Source: Bdellovibrionales bacterium
GTDB taxonomy: Bacteria > Bdellovibrionota > Bdellovibrionia > Bdellovibrionales > UBA1609
Reading direction: 5' to 3'
Assembly: GCA_014323935.1 (NCBI GenBank)
Contig: JACOND010000009.1
Span: forward strand, 1 to 64,000
DNA: 64,000 bases
The position numbers were made by a program, and so were the translations under genes. The stretch's first letter is position 1. Each line of letters opens with the position of its first letter. Under the pieces are notes generated by a model. It was not told the DNA's origin, did not search any database, and was given only the letters and a program-made list of their open reading frames with translations. This document shows, piece by piece, positions 18,427 through 27,930 of this stretch.

Positions 18427-19536
18427 TTATTTTATATCTAAAGATACATTTTCTACAATACTGAGACCATAGCCTTTTAAACCCACCTTTTTAGAAGCCT
18501 TATTTGTAATTAACTTGATCTTTTTGATTCCAAGAGCTCTTAAAATCTGAGCTCCAATTCCATAATCTCTTTCATCTGATTTTAAAAACAAAGAGTTATT
18601 TTTTTTATTTTTGTGATAATCTACATATTTAGATAAGTTGTTTTGCATTCTGAGATAAACCAAAACCCCTGAACCTTCTTGATTGATAAGAGAGATAGAT
18701 TTTCTTAAATAATCTCCGGTTGGTAAAAGTTGATCTTTAAACAAATCTCCCGTTAAACAAGATATCTGCATGCGAACTAAAACTGTTTTTTCAGAACTGA
18801 TATCTCCTTTTATACAAACTAAATGTTCTTTGTTATTGACAGAATCGTAAAAAACAGCTAATTTCCAGTCTTTTCCCAGTCCTGTTTGAAAAGGGGCATA
18901 AGCTTTTTGTTCAACAAGAGAGTCATGAGCCATTCTATATTGAATCAAAGATTCAATAGTCCCTATTTTAAATTTATGCTTTTTAGAAAAATCTATAAGT
19001 TCTTTAATCCGTGCCATAGTTCCATCTGAATTGACAATTTCACATATAATAGCTGAAGGAGTTAAGCCTGCTAATTTACAAAAATCAACACTTGCTTCGG
19101 TATGTCCCGCTCTTTTTAAAACGCCCCCTTCTTGAGCTTTTATAGGGAAAATATGACCAGGACTAATGATATCTTCGGGCTTAGAATGAGGATGACATAA
19201 AATTTGAATCGTTTGAGCTCTATCCCTAGCAGAAATCCCTGTTGAAACCCCTCGAGCCGCTTCTACACTTACTGTAAAAGCTGTTTTATGAGGAGAAAAA
19301 TTATCTTCCGGTCTCACCATTAAGGGGAGAGAAAGTTTTTTGGCTTGAGCTTGAGTTATAGAAACACAAATTAATCCCCTTGCAAACTTGCTCATAAAAT
19401 TAATCGCTTCAGGACTTACAAAATCAGAGGCAATGATAAGATCTCCTTCGTTTTCACGAGCTTCATCATCTACAAGAATAACAAAATGACCTTGCTTCAG
19501 TTCTTCTACAATCTCTTCAACAGAATGAAAACACAT
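18427..19536 (-). CDS. ribB: 3,4-dihydroxy-2-butanone 4-phosphate synthase with degenerate GTP cyclohydrolase II domain (RibBX type)
   Basis: Residues 1-205 form an intact RibB domain: DDEARENEGDLIIAS, AARGVSTGISARDRA, PGHIFPIKAQEGGVLKRAGH and EIVNSDGTMAR. The C-terminal part (about 210-369) aligns with GTP cyclohydrolase II but has lost key residues. SCLTGDLF keeps only the first zinc cysteine (Cys260). The usual RCDCG reads LLPTGD, and the EGRGIGL loop is gone. RibB activity is expected and RibA activity is not. Fusions of this kind are known as RibBX, so a separate GTP cyclohydrolase II should exist elsewhere. Confidence 0.9.
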   Translation of the reverse strand: MCFHSVEEIVEELKQGHFVILVDDEARENEGDLIIASDFVSPEAINFMSKFARGLICVSITQAQAKKLSLPLMVRPEDNFSPHKTAFTVSVEAARGVSTGISARDRAQTIQILCHPHSKPEDIISPGHIFPIKAQEGGVLKRAGHTEASVDFCKLAGLTPSAIICEIVNSDGTMARIKELIDFSKKHKFKIGTIESLIQYRMAHDSLVEQKAYAPFQTGLGKDWKLAVFYDSVNNKEHLVCIKGDISSEKTVLVRMQISCLTGDLFKDQLLPTGDYLRKSISLINQEGSGVLVYLRMQNNLSKYVDYHKNKKNNSLFLKSDERDYGIGAQILRALGIKKIKLITNKASKKVGLKGYGLSIVENVSLDIK

Positions 19537-19582
19537 AATCTTAACAATTGCTTCTTAAACTTGAATTTCAAAATCTCCGGGC

Positions 19583-20032
19583 TTAACTTGAAATATTTAA
19601 TTTCTTTTTTAATTCCAATTCCCTTAAAATATGATAAAATAAAGCAGTCTCTTCTAGATAATCGGAAGGAAGCTCTTCTTTTTTAGAAATGAATCCTTTT
19701 TGTCTATAAATTTTTTTAGAAATTGTAACAGTTGAAATAGGTTCTTTATAATTTAAATGAGCTTTAATGATATAACTATAACCATAAAAGTTCTGATCTT
19801 CTTCATGAGGAGCTTTCCAAAATCTATCCCCTTTCATTTCCTCTGTTTCAATATAAGCCAAATGAGGATCTATTGTTTTTAAAGGATAAGCTTTAAAAAC
19901 TTTAACCATAGTTTTCCATGCAATATCTTCATTCACCACAAAAGACATTCTATCTTCTTCTTTTTTTAAATTCGAACAAGAAAAAAAGAGGAAGCAAACT
20001 AAAAGAAAGCTTACATTTTTTTTGAAATTCAT
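19583..20032 (-). CDS. Small hypothetical lipoprotein
   Basis: This protein of about 149 residues starts MNFKKNVSFLL with a lipobox at FFSC. The rest is hydrophilic with aromatic patches (WKAPHEEDQNFYGYSYII). I recognise no family. An in-frame ATG seven codons upstream (20051-20053) is possible, but the ATG at 20030-20032 gives a cleaner signal peptide. Neither has a strong Shine-Dalgarno. The start lies inside a perfect 16-bp palindrome (20013-20046) that could form a hairpin in the mRNA. Confidence 0.65.
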   Translation of the reverse strand: MNFKKNVSFLLVCFLFFSCSNLKKEEDRMSFVVNEDIAWKTMVKVFKAYPLKTIDPHLAYIETEEMKGDRFWKAPHEEDQNFYGYSYIIKAHLNYKEPISTVTISKKIYRQKGFISKKEELPSDYLEETALFYHILRELELKKKLNISS

Positions 20033-20046
20033 TTCAAAAAAAATGT
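20013..20046. repeat. Perfect 16-bp inverted repeat across a lipoprotein start codon
   Basis: ACA-T8-GAAAT at 20013-20028 is the exact reverse complement of ATTTC-A8-TGT at 20031-20046, with only TC between. The lipoprotein ATG (20030-20032) sits in the turn. In mRNA the arms would form a long A-U hairpin around the start codon. On DNA it could be an operator. Confidence 0.55.
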
Positions 20047-20183
20047 AATACATTTATCTAAAAATGTCCAGATAAAGAAAAACTTTAGTTTTAAATAGAT
20101 TTCTATTAAAAATTTTGTTAAGTTTTTTAGTAAAAGATTTAACTCGTAGAAAAGATATGTGTCAATTGTTAAAAAAGTATTAC

Positions 20184-20260
20184 GGCGGGGTAGCTCAGTT
20201 GGTTAGAGCAGTGGAATCATAATCCATGTGTCGGGGGTTCAAATCCCTCCCTCGCTACCA
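20184..20260 (+). tRNA. tRNA-Met (anticodon CAU), elongator type
   Basis: A full 77-nt cloverleaf is visible. The acceptor stem GGCGGGG pairs with CCTCGCT using two G-U pairs. The D-stem is GCTC/GAGC, and the anticodon stem GTGGA/TCCAT holds loop ATCATAA with anticodon CAT at 20218-20220. The T-arm is GGGGG-TTCAAAT-CCCTC, and CCA is encoded. A CAU anticodon could also mean tRNA-Ile2, which is modified to lysidine, or initiator. The G-U acceptor end and overall sequence look like elongator Met. truB begins 26 bases downstream on the same strand. Confidence 0.93.
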
Positions 20261-20285
20261 TTTTACAAAGTAAGGATTTAAAAAC

Positions 20286-21239
20286 ATGAGTTCTTTTCAT
20301 TTCCACGGAATTCTTCTTATTAACAAAGAGAGAGAGTGTTCGAGTCACGACGTGGTTTATGAGGTTCGAAAAATTTTAAAACAAAAATCCATAGGCCATA
20401 CAGGAACCTTAGATCCTATGGCAAGGGGACTTCTGGTTTTACTCTGTGGTTCCGCTACAAAATTAAGTTCTTTTTTCCTGAATCAAAACAAAAGATATCT
20501 GCTGAGTTTGAAATTTGGGCTGGAAACAAACAGCTTTGATCTCAAAGGTCAGATTCTCAAATCAGAAGCTGTATCCCTAAAAAAAGAAACAATCATTTCC
20601 GTTATAACTCAAGAGACAAAAGATCTAGAACTTCCTGTTCCTATTTTCTCAGCTGTAAAAATAAAAGGCCGTCCCCTTTATAAATATGCTTTAAAAAAAC
20701 AAACACATCTAGCTCTTCCTGTTAAAAAAATGTCTTTTTGGAATCTCGATATCCATGAAGTTCAAAAAGACAGTGTGAGTTTAAGTGTTTCTTGTTCAAA
20801 GGGATCTTATATCAGATCTTGGGTTCATCACTTAGGTCAGAAAATTCAAACAGGGGCTTGTCTTACAAAACTTTATCGAGTCCGTTCAGGAGACTTTCAA
20901 TTAAAAAATAGTATAAAACTCCCCGATTTAAAAAAAACTCTCTCAAAGAATTCTCCTAAAAATGAACAGGAATTAAAACAGCTTCTAGGAAACAGTTTTT
21001 TATTTTCTCATCCCGCACTCAAACAGATGCCTTATATTGAACTGACAAAAAAACATCTTCAACTTTTAAAACAGGGACGACTCGATTCTTATCTTATTAC
21101 AGAAAGTCAAATCCATCAGATTCAAACCAATAAAAAAGGTCAAAAACAAATTATAAAAGCGGTAAGAGACAACAGGGTGTTTGCACTTTTAGAACTTAGA
21201 CCTTTTAAAAAAATAAGAATCTTAAGAAATCTCTATTAA
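20286..21239 (+). CDS. truB: tRNA pseudouridine-55 synthase
   Basis: The 317-residue protein has the TruB catalytic loop GHTGTLDPMARGLLVL with Asp43, then RYLLSLKFGLETNSFD and the late SKGSYIRSWVHHLG motif. It converts U55 to pseudouridine in the T-loop of tRNAs. The usual neighbours rbfA and rpsO are not adjacent here. Instead the gene follows a tRNA gene by 26 bases and may be read from the tRNA transcript. Its TAA stop overlaps the stop of the convergent radical SAM gene in a shared TTAA. Confidence 0.94.
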   Translation: MSSFHFHGILLINKERECSSHDVVYEVRKILKQKSIGHTGTLDPMARGLLVLLCGSATKLSSFFLNQNKRYLLSLKFGLETNSFDLKGQILKSEAVSLKKETIISVITQETKDLELPVPIFSAVKIKGRPLYKYALKKQTHLALPVKKMSFWNLDIHEVQKDSVSLSVSCSKGSYIRSWVHHLGQKIQTGACLTKLYRVRSGDFQLKNSIKLPDLKKTLSKNSPKNEQELKQLLGNSFLFSHPALKQMPYIELTKKHLQLLKQGRLDSYLITESQIHQIQTNKKGQKQIIKAVRDNRVFALLELRPFKKIRILRNLY

Positions 21240-22681
21240 AGTTTCCTCCAACTTAAAGTACTGACATAGAGTTCAGGTAAAACTTCAGACCAGTTTGTAT
21301 TTCTTATTTTATCCAAGCTATCCATATATAAAATAAAGTATTTCCTCTGGATTTTTAACTCTTCTTTTGAAAAAGAAATTTTATAAAGATATCTTTTATA
21401 ATGACTCAAAACCTGATTGACCCTTTTCACCTTAATCTTCCAAACATAACCGTAACTTTTCCCATATTTTTCTGACCAGTTAAATTCAGATATTTTTTTA
21501 TTAAAAATATCAAACCTCTTGGTTAATTTTTCTTTAAATTCATCCTCTAAAATATTTATATTCAAATAAATAGGTTTATGAACGGGGTGAGACGTCACGA
21601 GAGCAGTATAGTTTTGATCGGATCTTTTAAAATTCCATTCCATGAGTTTTTGAAGAAAAAAAGGAAAGTGCCAAATATTTAAAACACTTATAGAAGAAGC
21701 AAAGGTAACACTAAAGGGAGCTTCTATAGAGTTAAACCGATTTAAATTTTTTTTAATTGAACTCCACTTGCTAGGATAACGAATAAAGTCATTTATTTTT
21801 CCAAAGCCATCTACACTAGCTAAGACCTTAACAAGTTTAAAGTGTTTCCATATCTCCCAAGCTCTCTTAGGGATTTGTGTTACATTACTATTGTATTCTA
21901 ATTCTATTTTGTAAGAAACAGATTCTTCAATACATTTTTGAAGAAAATCAAAATGAGCTTTTATTAAAAAAGGCTCTCCCCCTACGATATATAATCTTCT
22001 TATAGTCTTTATATGCTTTTCCATTTGTGACCAAAAATGAGAATTTTCACTCCAATTGTAAATATCTTTTTTTATCTTCCAAACCTTTCCTTTTTTATAA
22101 AGTTGATTTTTGATTCCAGAATCATAGAAATAATTCTGTTTGTCTAAAAAAGAAATATCTTCATACCATTTATTACTCTCTGTAGGACCACACATAATAC
22201 ATTTTAAATTACACAAGTTTCCAAAACGGATATCTAAAAAAGAAGCTGGAAAATCGCTAATTGAAAGACTGCCATCTTTTTTTGTTTTATTTTTAGCTTT
22301 AAGGTAGGAAGGATAATCTTCTAAGGACTCAATATTAGTCGCCAAGTTTTTTCTTTCATATATATTTCGTGATTTCATCCCTAATTCATACTCTCTTTGA
22401 CACCGGATGCACTCTTTAGACCACTTCCCTTGCAACATATTTTTACGAATCTTTTTCATTTTCGAACTGTTCATAAGCTCGCTCCAATGAGCCGATGAGA
22501 CGTGAAACGCTTTTTTCTTTTCATCTTTTAAAATTCCTTCCCCTTCACTGACATTACTATGACAGCAAACTCTATAAAAACCATTATTCCTAATACTAAT
22601 ATGCGACCAAGGCAAAGGACACCAAGAGGCAGGAGCTCCTTTATTGGATTTCATTTTCTCATCAAAGCTATTTTTTAGCAT
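21236..22681 (-). CDS. N-twitch radical SAM protein (paralogue A)
   Basis: The protein has an N-terminal cysteine module (WCPLPWSH, VCCHSN, then CIRCQREYE). The radical SAM core follows, with the cluster motif CNLKCIMC and the SAM-binding GGEPFLI. This N-terminal twitch/SPASM-like arrangement is shared with three paralogues at 24004-27884. Such enzymes use [4Fe-4S]-cleaved SAM radicals. The substrate is unknown, and peptide or small-molecule modification are both possible. A longer frame starts at TTG (22715-22717) without a Shine-Dalgarno. I prefer the ATG at 22679-22681 behind ATAAGGAT, though the spacing is short. Confidence 0.85.
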   Translation of the reverse strand: MLKNSFDEKMKSNKGAPASWCPLPWSHISIRNNGFYRVCCHSNVSEGEGILKDEKKKAFHVSSAHWSELMNSSKMKKIRKNMLQGKWSKECIRCQREYELGMKSRNIYERKNLATNIESLEDYPSYLKAKNKTKKDGSLSISDFPASFLDIRFGNLCNLKCIMCGPTESNKWYEDISFLDKQNYFYDSGIKNQLYKKGKVWKIKKDIYNWSENSHFWSQMEKHIKTIRRLYIVGGEPFLIKAHFDFLQKCIEESVSYKIELEYNSNVTQIPKRAWEIWKHFKLVKVLASVDGFGKINDFIRYPSKWSSIKKNLNRFNSIEAPFSVTFASSISVLNIWHFPFFLQKLMEWNFKRSDQNYTALVTSHPVHKPIYLNINILEDEFKEKLTKRFDIFNKKISEFNWSEKYGKSYGYVWKIKVKRVNQVLSHYKRYLYKISFSKEELKIQRKYFILYMDSLDKIRNTNWSEVLPELYVSTLSWRKL

Positions 22682-22817
22682 ATCCTTATAACTTACATTT
22701 TTTTCTTGTAAAGACAATAAAAAAACAATTCTAAAGAACTTTTAAAAATGTTATTTTTATCTACATTCAAAATATTTTTTTCTTGAATCCCCTAAAAAAT
22801 ATTTTTATAAAAAAGAT

Positions 22818-23999
22818 ATGTCTGTTTATATTCTTTCTGCAAAAAGAACAGCCCTTGGTAAATTTAAAGGCTCCTTATCTCAAATTCCTGCAACAAAACT
22901 CGGTTCCTTAACTATAAAATCTATTTTAAAAGAACAAAAAGATAAAATTCATCCTAAGGACATAGGAGAATGTATTGTAGGACAGGTTTTAACGGCAGGA
23001 TCGGGTCAAGCCCCGGCCCGGCAAACCGCTTTAGGAGCTGATTTAGAATCTTCAACACACTGTCTAACTATTAATAAAGTCTGTGGTTCTGGTCTCAAAG
23101 CGGTCCAGATGGCCTCTGATTCCATTGAACTCAATCGCTCTCATTTAGCTCTTGCCGGGGGACAAGAAAATATGAGTCTTGCACCTCATATTTTAAAAAA
23201 CTCTCGGTTAGGAATGATTCATTTAGGAGATTGCTTTTTGACCGACAGTCTTTTAGAAGACGGCTTAATCAATCCTTTTGATCATAAACATATGGGATAT
23301 CTGGCTGAACTCTGTGTTAAAAAATACTGTTTGAGTAAAGGTCAACAAGATCATTTTGCAAAACAAAGTTTTAAAAAAGCTCTGCAAGCTCAAGGCAAAG
23401 GAGCTTTTAAAAATGAGATCACTCCTATTTTTTTAAAAACAAAAAAAGAAGAAATTATCTTCAATCAAGACGAACAAGTCTGTCAAAAAGATCTAGACCG
23501 AATTGACACCGCTCGAGCCGTTTTTAAAAAAGAAGGTAGCATCACAGCAGGTAATGCCAGTAAAATTAATGATGGAGCTTCTTTTTTACTTTTAGCAAGT
23601 GAAAAAATTGTAAAAGAAAAAAAATTAAAACCTATAGCTCGCATTTTAGGTCAAAGTGTATTTGCTCATGACCCCCATTGGTTTACAACCGCTCCCATTC
23701 ATTCCATTCGTAAACTCTTAAAAAGCACGGGCTTAAAAGTAGAAGATGTAGATTTATTTGAAGTGAATGAAGCTTTTAGTGCTGTGGCTTTAGCCATCGC
23801 TCAAGAAATTCCCATTCCTTTAGAAAAACTTAACGTCCATGGAGGAGCTGTGGCTTTAGGACATCCTATTGGAGCAAGTGGTGCTAGAATTTTAACAACC
23901 CTCTTACATGCTTTAAAAACTCATAGCAAAAAAATAGGTTTAGCCTCTATCTGTTTAGGAGGAGGAGAAGCCTGCTCTCTAGCTGTTGAAAGACTCTAA
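22818..23999 (+). CDS. Acetyl-CoA acetyltransferase (thiolase)
   Basis: The 393-residue thiolase has the nucleophilic cysteine in NKVCGSGLKAV (Cys89), the GGAVALGHPIGASGARIL loop with catalytic His, and the C-terminal active-site cysteine in SICLGGGEA. It probably condenses or cleaves acetoacetyl-CoA (AtoB/PhaA type). No other beta-oxidation or polyhydroxybutyrate genes are nearby. It is flanked on both sides by minus-strand radical SAM paralogues. Confidence 0.93.
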   Translation: MSVYILSAKRTALGKFKGSLSQIPATKLGSLTIKSILKEQKDKIHPKDIGECIVGQVLTAGSGQAPARQTALGADLESSTHCLTINKVCGSGLKAVQMASDSIELNRSHLALAGGQENMSLAPHILKNSRLGMIHLGDCFLTDSLLEDGLINPFDHKHMGYLAELCVKKYCLSKGQQDHFAKQSFKKALQAQGKGAFKNEITPIFLKTKKEEIIFNQDEQVCQKDLDRIDTARAVFKKEGSITAGNASKINDGASFLLLASEKIVKEKKLKPIARILGQSVFAHDPHWFTTAPIHSIRKLLKSTGLKVEDVDLFEVNEAFSAVALAIAQEIPIPLEKLNVHGGAVALGHPIGASGARILTTLLHALKTHSKKIGLASICLGGGEACSLAVERL

Positions 24000-24003
24000 T
24001 GTC

Positions 24004-25281
24004 TTAAACAAATAAAGTTTCAAGCTCTGGTAGAACCTTTAAAACCGATTGATTTCTCAACAAATCATGTTTTTTTGTCATTTTCACAAAGTCTTTCAAT
24101 TTATCCTCATCAGAAACCGTTGTAATCATTTTACAAAAATCTTTTAAAGATTGTATACTTCGTTTTGTCCAATTTTCATGAGAAGAATTGTAGTTTAGAA
24201 AAAAATCTTCATTTTTGTAAATGTTATCTAAAATTCTCTCAGAAGCTAACTCCCTTAATTTCTGAGGCAGGATAGAAGGAGAACACCACTCAGGAATCTT
24301 AACCCAGATAAAAAAAGGAAAACGAGTTAAGGTCTTAAATTTTTCAAACCTTAGAAAATCTAAGAGATCGGGAAGTTTAAGAATATTATAAGCTTGTAAA
24401 GTCGTATGAATATAAAGCTCTAAATTCTTTCCCTCATTAGCTAAATTATCAAGAAAATAAATATTTTTTACTTGTTTCTCCCACCGAGAAGGATAACGAA
24501 TATAATTATTCAAATCTCCATAAGCTTCCACAGAACAGTTAAAACAAATTTTTTGAAAGTGCTTCCAAATTTGAACCAATTTTTTAGGAATAAATGTTTG
24601 ATTTGAGTTATAACTGAGTTGAATATGCCCTGCATGTCCTTCTTCTACAATCATTTCTAAAATATTGATATGCTCTTTAACTAACATAGGTTCTCCCCCT
24701 GTTAGAAAAATATTACGAACATGGGGTAAAGCCTCTCGAATCATTTTAAAAGTACTTTTATAAGAAAAATATCTGTCTTCAAATATTCTTTGAGAGGTCC
24801 TTTCAGAAAAAGAGATTCCCATTTTTTTCCAATCGGAACTGATAAGATAGGAAGAATAAGGACTGCACATACGACATTTAAGATTACAGTGATTTCCTAG
24901 AGCCATATCTATATAAGTAATTTTAGGATGAGAAATAAAACCGTCTTTGTCTGTATTTCGAATCATATCATCAATTTCACTTTCATACTCTTTAAGAAAT
25001 TGATTTCTTATACTTTGCACTCCATTTTCTTCTTGTTGAAAACAGTACTTACAGTGAGAGACTTTTTCTCCTTTTAACATTTTTAATCTCACTTCTCTAT
25101 AGGACTTTGAATTAAAATATTCATAAAGGCTTTTAGAATTTTTCCAAGTAAGATTGTCTCCTGTTTTGTCCTCTTTTAAAAGTTCATAGCCATCACAACA
25201 AATCCGCCCTAGACCTTTTTGATTCGAACTGATATGAGTAAAAGGCAAAGGACAAAAAGTTTTAAGTTTATTAAATCTCAT
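24004..25281 (-). CDS. N-twitch radical SAM protein (paralogue B)
   Basis: The 425-residue paralogue carries the N-terminal module FCPLPFTHIS, ICCDGYE and HCKYCFQQEE. The core follows, with cluster motif CNLKCRMC, SAM motif GGEPMLV and a late NYIRYPSRW segment shared by all four paralogues. The start is supported by AAGGAG six bases upstream. It is the last of three adjacent radical SAM genes and follows paralogue C by nine bases, so cotranscription is likely. Confidence 0.88.
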   Translation of the reverse strand: MRFNKLKTFCPLPFTHISSNQKGLGRICCDGYELLKEDKTGDNLTWKNSKSLYEYFNSKSYREVRLKMLKGEKVSHCKYCFQQEENGVQSIRNQFLKEYESEIDDMIRNTDKDGFISHPKITYIDMALGNHCNLKCRMCSPYSSYLISSDWKKMGISFSERTSQRIFEDRYFSYKSTFKMIREALPHVRNIFLTGGEPMLVKEHINILEMIVEEGHAGHIQLSYNSNQTFIPKKLVQIWKHFQKICFNCSVEAYGDLNNYIRYPSRWEKQVKNIYFLDNLANEGKNLELYIHTTLQAYNILKLPDLLDFLRFEKFKTLTRFPFFIWVKIPEWCSPSILPQKLRELASERILDNIYKNEDFFLNYNSSHENWTKRSIQSLKDFCKMITTVSDEDKLKDFVKMTKKHDLLRNQSVLKVLPELETLFV

Positions 25282-25290
25282 ATAAGCTCC

Positions 25291-26574
25291 TTAATTTAAC
25301 CATGTTTTATCTTCATTGAGTAATCTTGTGAGTTCTGGAAAAGTTTTAGAAAAATCAGTGCCTCTCGATTGATCTAAACTTTGAATATAATCATAAAAGA
25401 CAGGTAACTGATGACTTTTATCTTGTTGATTCATAAAATCAACAATAGTTTTAAATCGATTGCTTTTTGAAGGAAAAGTGTTACAAATATTTTCAAATTT
25501 TTTAGTTACAAGGTCCTTAACTTTTAAAGGAAGAAGCTGACAAGATAAAAAATAAGGATGATGAACCACTTCTGTATGAACCAAGTCCTCATAATAAGCA
25601 TGAACTTTCTTAAATTTCTTATTCATGATATAGTTGATAAATTCCTCAAAATAAAAAATATTTTTTATCTGTAGAGTACACAAAATCATAGGATGCACAT
25701 TTGGATGAGACTTTTTATCAATCAATTCTAAATTCTTTTCAATCCGGCTCCAAGAACAAGGATATCTAATATAGTAATTCTTATCTCCTAAAGCATCTAA
25801 ACTAATAAAGACCATAACGGATTCAAAATATTTCCACTTATCAAACAAATTTCTATCGAGTAAAGTCCCATTGGTATGATAATGAAGAGAGATATGATGA
25901 GCTTGTTTCTTTTTAATACATTCTTCTAAAAACCAATGATGCTCTTTAATTAAAAGAGGCTCTCCTCCCGCAATGGTCACTCTTTTTAAAAAAGGAATTT
26001 TTGAAGACAGATCTTTTTTAATGTCTTCTCTTTCATACCAAAACAGAGATTCTTTTTTTAAAGAGTTCTTTTTCATTTCAATCCAAGCCTTTAAATCTAA
26101 TGTTTTGACATGTTTATCTATGTTATAAAGAGAATTTTCCCAGCGAATCGATTCTTGAGGACCACACATACTGCACTCTAAGTTACATTTATTTCCAAGT
26201 CTAAGATCTAAATAAATAGGCTCTGAAGAAAAGTATCCTCTTTTATCGGTCTTATTTTTAAATTCAGAAAAAGAATAATAATCTTTCCAATACTTATTAG
26301 AACGAACTCTATGAGAGGCTATATTCACCTTCTCTTCCTCATAGCATCTTTTACAAACAGAAGACGACTTTCCTTGAAGCATCTTTTTTCTTAATCCTCT
26401 TAAAGCTTTGGAATTCCAAACCTTTGAAAAGTTTGTGACATTGAGATTCTCACCCAATCCTTCCCCCACACAACAAGGAGTCACCTCTCCTCCCGCTCTT
26501 GTAGCTATATGAATCCAAGGTAAAACACAAAATGTAGAAGAAATCTCTTGTTTTATACTTTTTAACTTTTCCAT
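25291..26574 (-). CDS. N-twitch radical SAM protein (paralogue C)
   Basis: The 427-residue paralogue has FCVLPWIHIA, PCCVGEG and VCKRCYEEEK in the N-terminal cysteine module. The cluster motif CNLECSMC, the SAM motif GGEPLLI and YYIRYPCSW follow. The start ATG has AAGGATGGAAG upstream and overlaps the end of paralogue D by 13 bases, which implies translational coupling. It is as divergent from its neighbours as they are from each other, so each may act on a different target or step. Confidence 0.88.
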   Translation of the reverse strand: MEKLKSIKQEISSTFCVLPWIHIATRAGGEVTPCCVGEGLGENLNVTNFSKVWNSKALRGLRKKMLQGKSSSVCKRCYEEEKVNIASHRVRSNKYWKDYYSFSEFKNKTDKRGYFSSEPIYLDLRLGNKCNLECSMCGPQESIRWENSLYNIDKHVKTLDLKAWIEMKKNSLKKESLFWYEREDIKKDLSSKIPFLKRVTIAGGEPLLIKEHHWFLEECIKKKQAHHISLHYHTNGTLLDRNLFDKWKYFESVMVFISLDALGDKNYYIRYPCSWSRIEKNLELIDKKSHPNVHPMILCTLQIKNIFYFEEFINYIMNKKFKKVHAYYEDLVHTEVVHHPYFLSCQLLPLKVKDLVTKKFENICNTFPSKSNRFKTIVDFMNQQDKSHQLPVFYDYIQSLDQSRGTDFSKTFPELTRLLNEDKTWLN

Positions 26575-27884
26575 CTTCCATCCTTATTTAATAATTCATT
26601 CAGCTCCCCAAAGCTTTTTGAAAAATCATTAGACCTCTTTCGATCTAAAATCGATGTGTACCTGAAAAAATTTCTTAAATGTTTACTTAAATCCTTTTTT
26701 TCTTCCTTTCTTAAAACATTCTTTATAGAACTAAGAGTATTAAAGAAAAAATCATTTTTTTTCTTATACTTTCTTTCATAAGAAGTGATTCTTGATAAAG
26801 CTTGTTCTTTTATACTCGATGGTAAATTTTCAATATCAAAATACTCAGGCCCTGTACACATAATCAAACTCATGTCTATATTTACTTTATAGTTTTTTTC
26901 TATCCGGTCTCTCCAATCAAAAATATCAACTAAATTTAAGATATTGTAAACTTGAACAACGGGACTCAAGTAAAAAAGGCATTTCCTGGTTCGATTCTTT
27001 ACCAATTTTATAACATTATTTTCGATTTCCTTCCATTTAGAAGGGTATCTTATGTACTCCTGAACTTCTTTATAACCATCAATACTTAAAGTGATGGTTA
27101 CTGATTTAAAATGAGAAAAAGTGTTTATCAGTTTATCAGGAACTTGAGTGCAGTTAAGATTAAATATTAAATCAATATTTTTTGCAAAATCTTTTTCTTG
27201 CAAATAATTAATAAATTTCCAATTCTCTTTAATTAAAGTAGGTTCTCCTCCTGTAAAATAAAGTTGTCTGAGTGAAGGAGTCCAATCTAAAATACTTTTC
27301 CAAAGGGATTCCTTTTTATACCAATTATGAAACTCTTTTTCATCCCCTTTAAAAAAATCCTCATTAATTAAATCTTTAAAACCAGAATCCGTTTTCAATA
27401 ACTCTTTTTGCTCTTTATAGATTTTTGAGCTATTTCCTGGATTACACATACGGCAAGATAAATTACATAAATTGCCAGGACGAATATCTAAATACAAAGG
27501 ATTTTCTTCAACTCTATAATCGTTTTGACGACTTTGATTGACCCTTTTTAAAATTTCTTTTCCATAGTTTGAAAAAAGCCATTGCTTATTAAAAGACTGT
27601 CTATAGGAAATGCGACCTATGCTCTCTTGGTAATAGCAGTGATCACAAGATGAGATCGACTCTCCTTGAAGCATTTTTTTTCTAACTTCTCTAAGACCTT
27701 CACTGTTCCAATAGTCTTTCAAATTATCTTTAGAACAGTCATAAGCGACTCCTTTACTGTCAAGAACTGCCGAACTCGCAATACAACAAAGCTTCAAATG
27801 TTTCGTAGGTCCTACAATGAGTTCTATCCAAGGATAAACACAAAAGGTCCGAGAAATTTCTTTATTTTCCATTTCCCTTCTCAT
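26562..27884 (-). CDS. N-twitch radical SAM protein (paralogue D)
   Basis: This paralogue has FCVYPWIELI, LCCIASS and SCDHCYYQES, then cluster motif CNLSCRMC, SAM motif GGEPTLI and EYIRYPSKW. The open frame extends to 27959 and would overlap the upstream small gene. By comparison with the paralogues the start should be just before ENKEISRTFCVYPW, so I use the ATG at 27882-27884, which has a weak AAGTGA upstream. The ATG at 27870-27872 is an alternative. Confidence 0.86.
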   Translation of the reverse strand: MRREMENKEISRTFCVYPWIELIVGPTKHLKLCCIASSAVLDSKGVAYDCSKDNLKDYWNSEGLREVRKKMLQGESISSCDHCYYQESIGRISYRQSFNKQWLFSNYGKEILKRVNQSRQNDYRVEENPLYLDIRPGNLCNLSCRMCNPGNSSKIYKEQKELLKTDSGFKDLINEDFFKGDEKEFHNWYKKESLWKSILDWTPSLRQLYFTGGEPTLIKENWKFINYLQEKDFAKNIDLIFNLNCTQVPDKLINTFSHFKSVTITLSIDGYKEVQEYIRYPSKWKEIENNVIKLVKNRTRKCLFYLSPVVQVYNILNLVDIFDWRDRIEKNYKVNIDMSLIMCTGPEYFDIENLPSSIKEQALSRITSYERKYKKKNDFFFNTLSSIKNVLRKEEKKDLSKHLRNFFRYTSILDRKRSNDFSKSFGELNELLNKDGRWKS

Positions 27885-27930
27885 TTCATATTCACTTAAA
27901 TTATACATAGACTTACAAGTCAAACAGATT

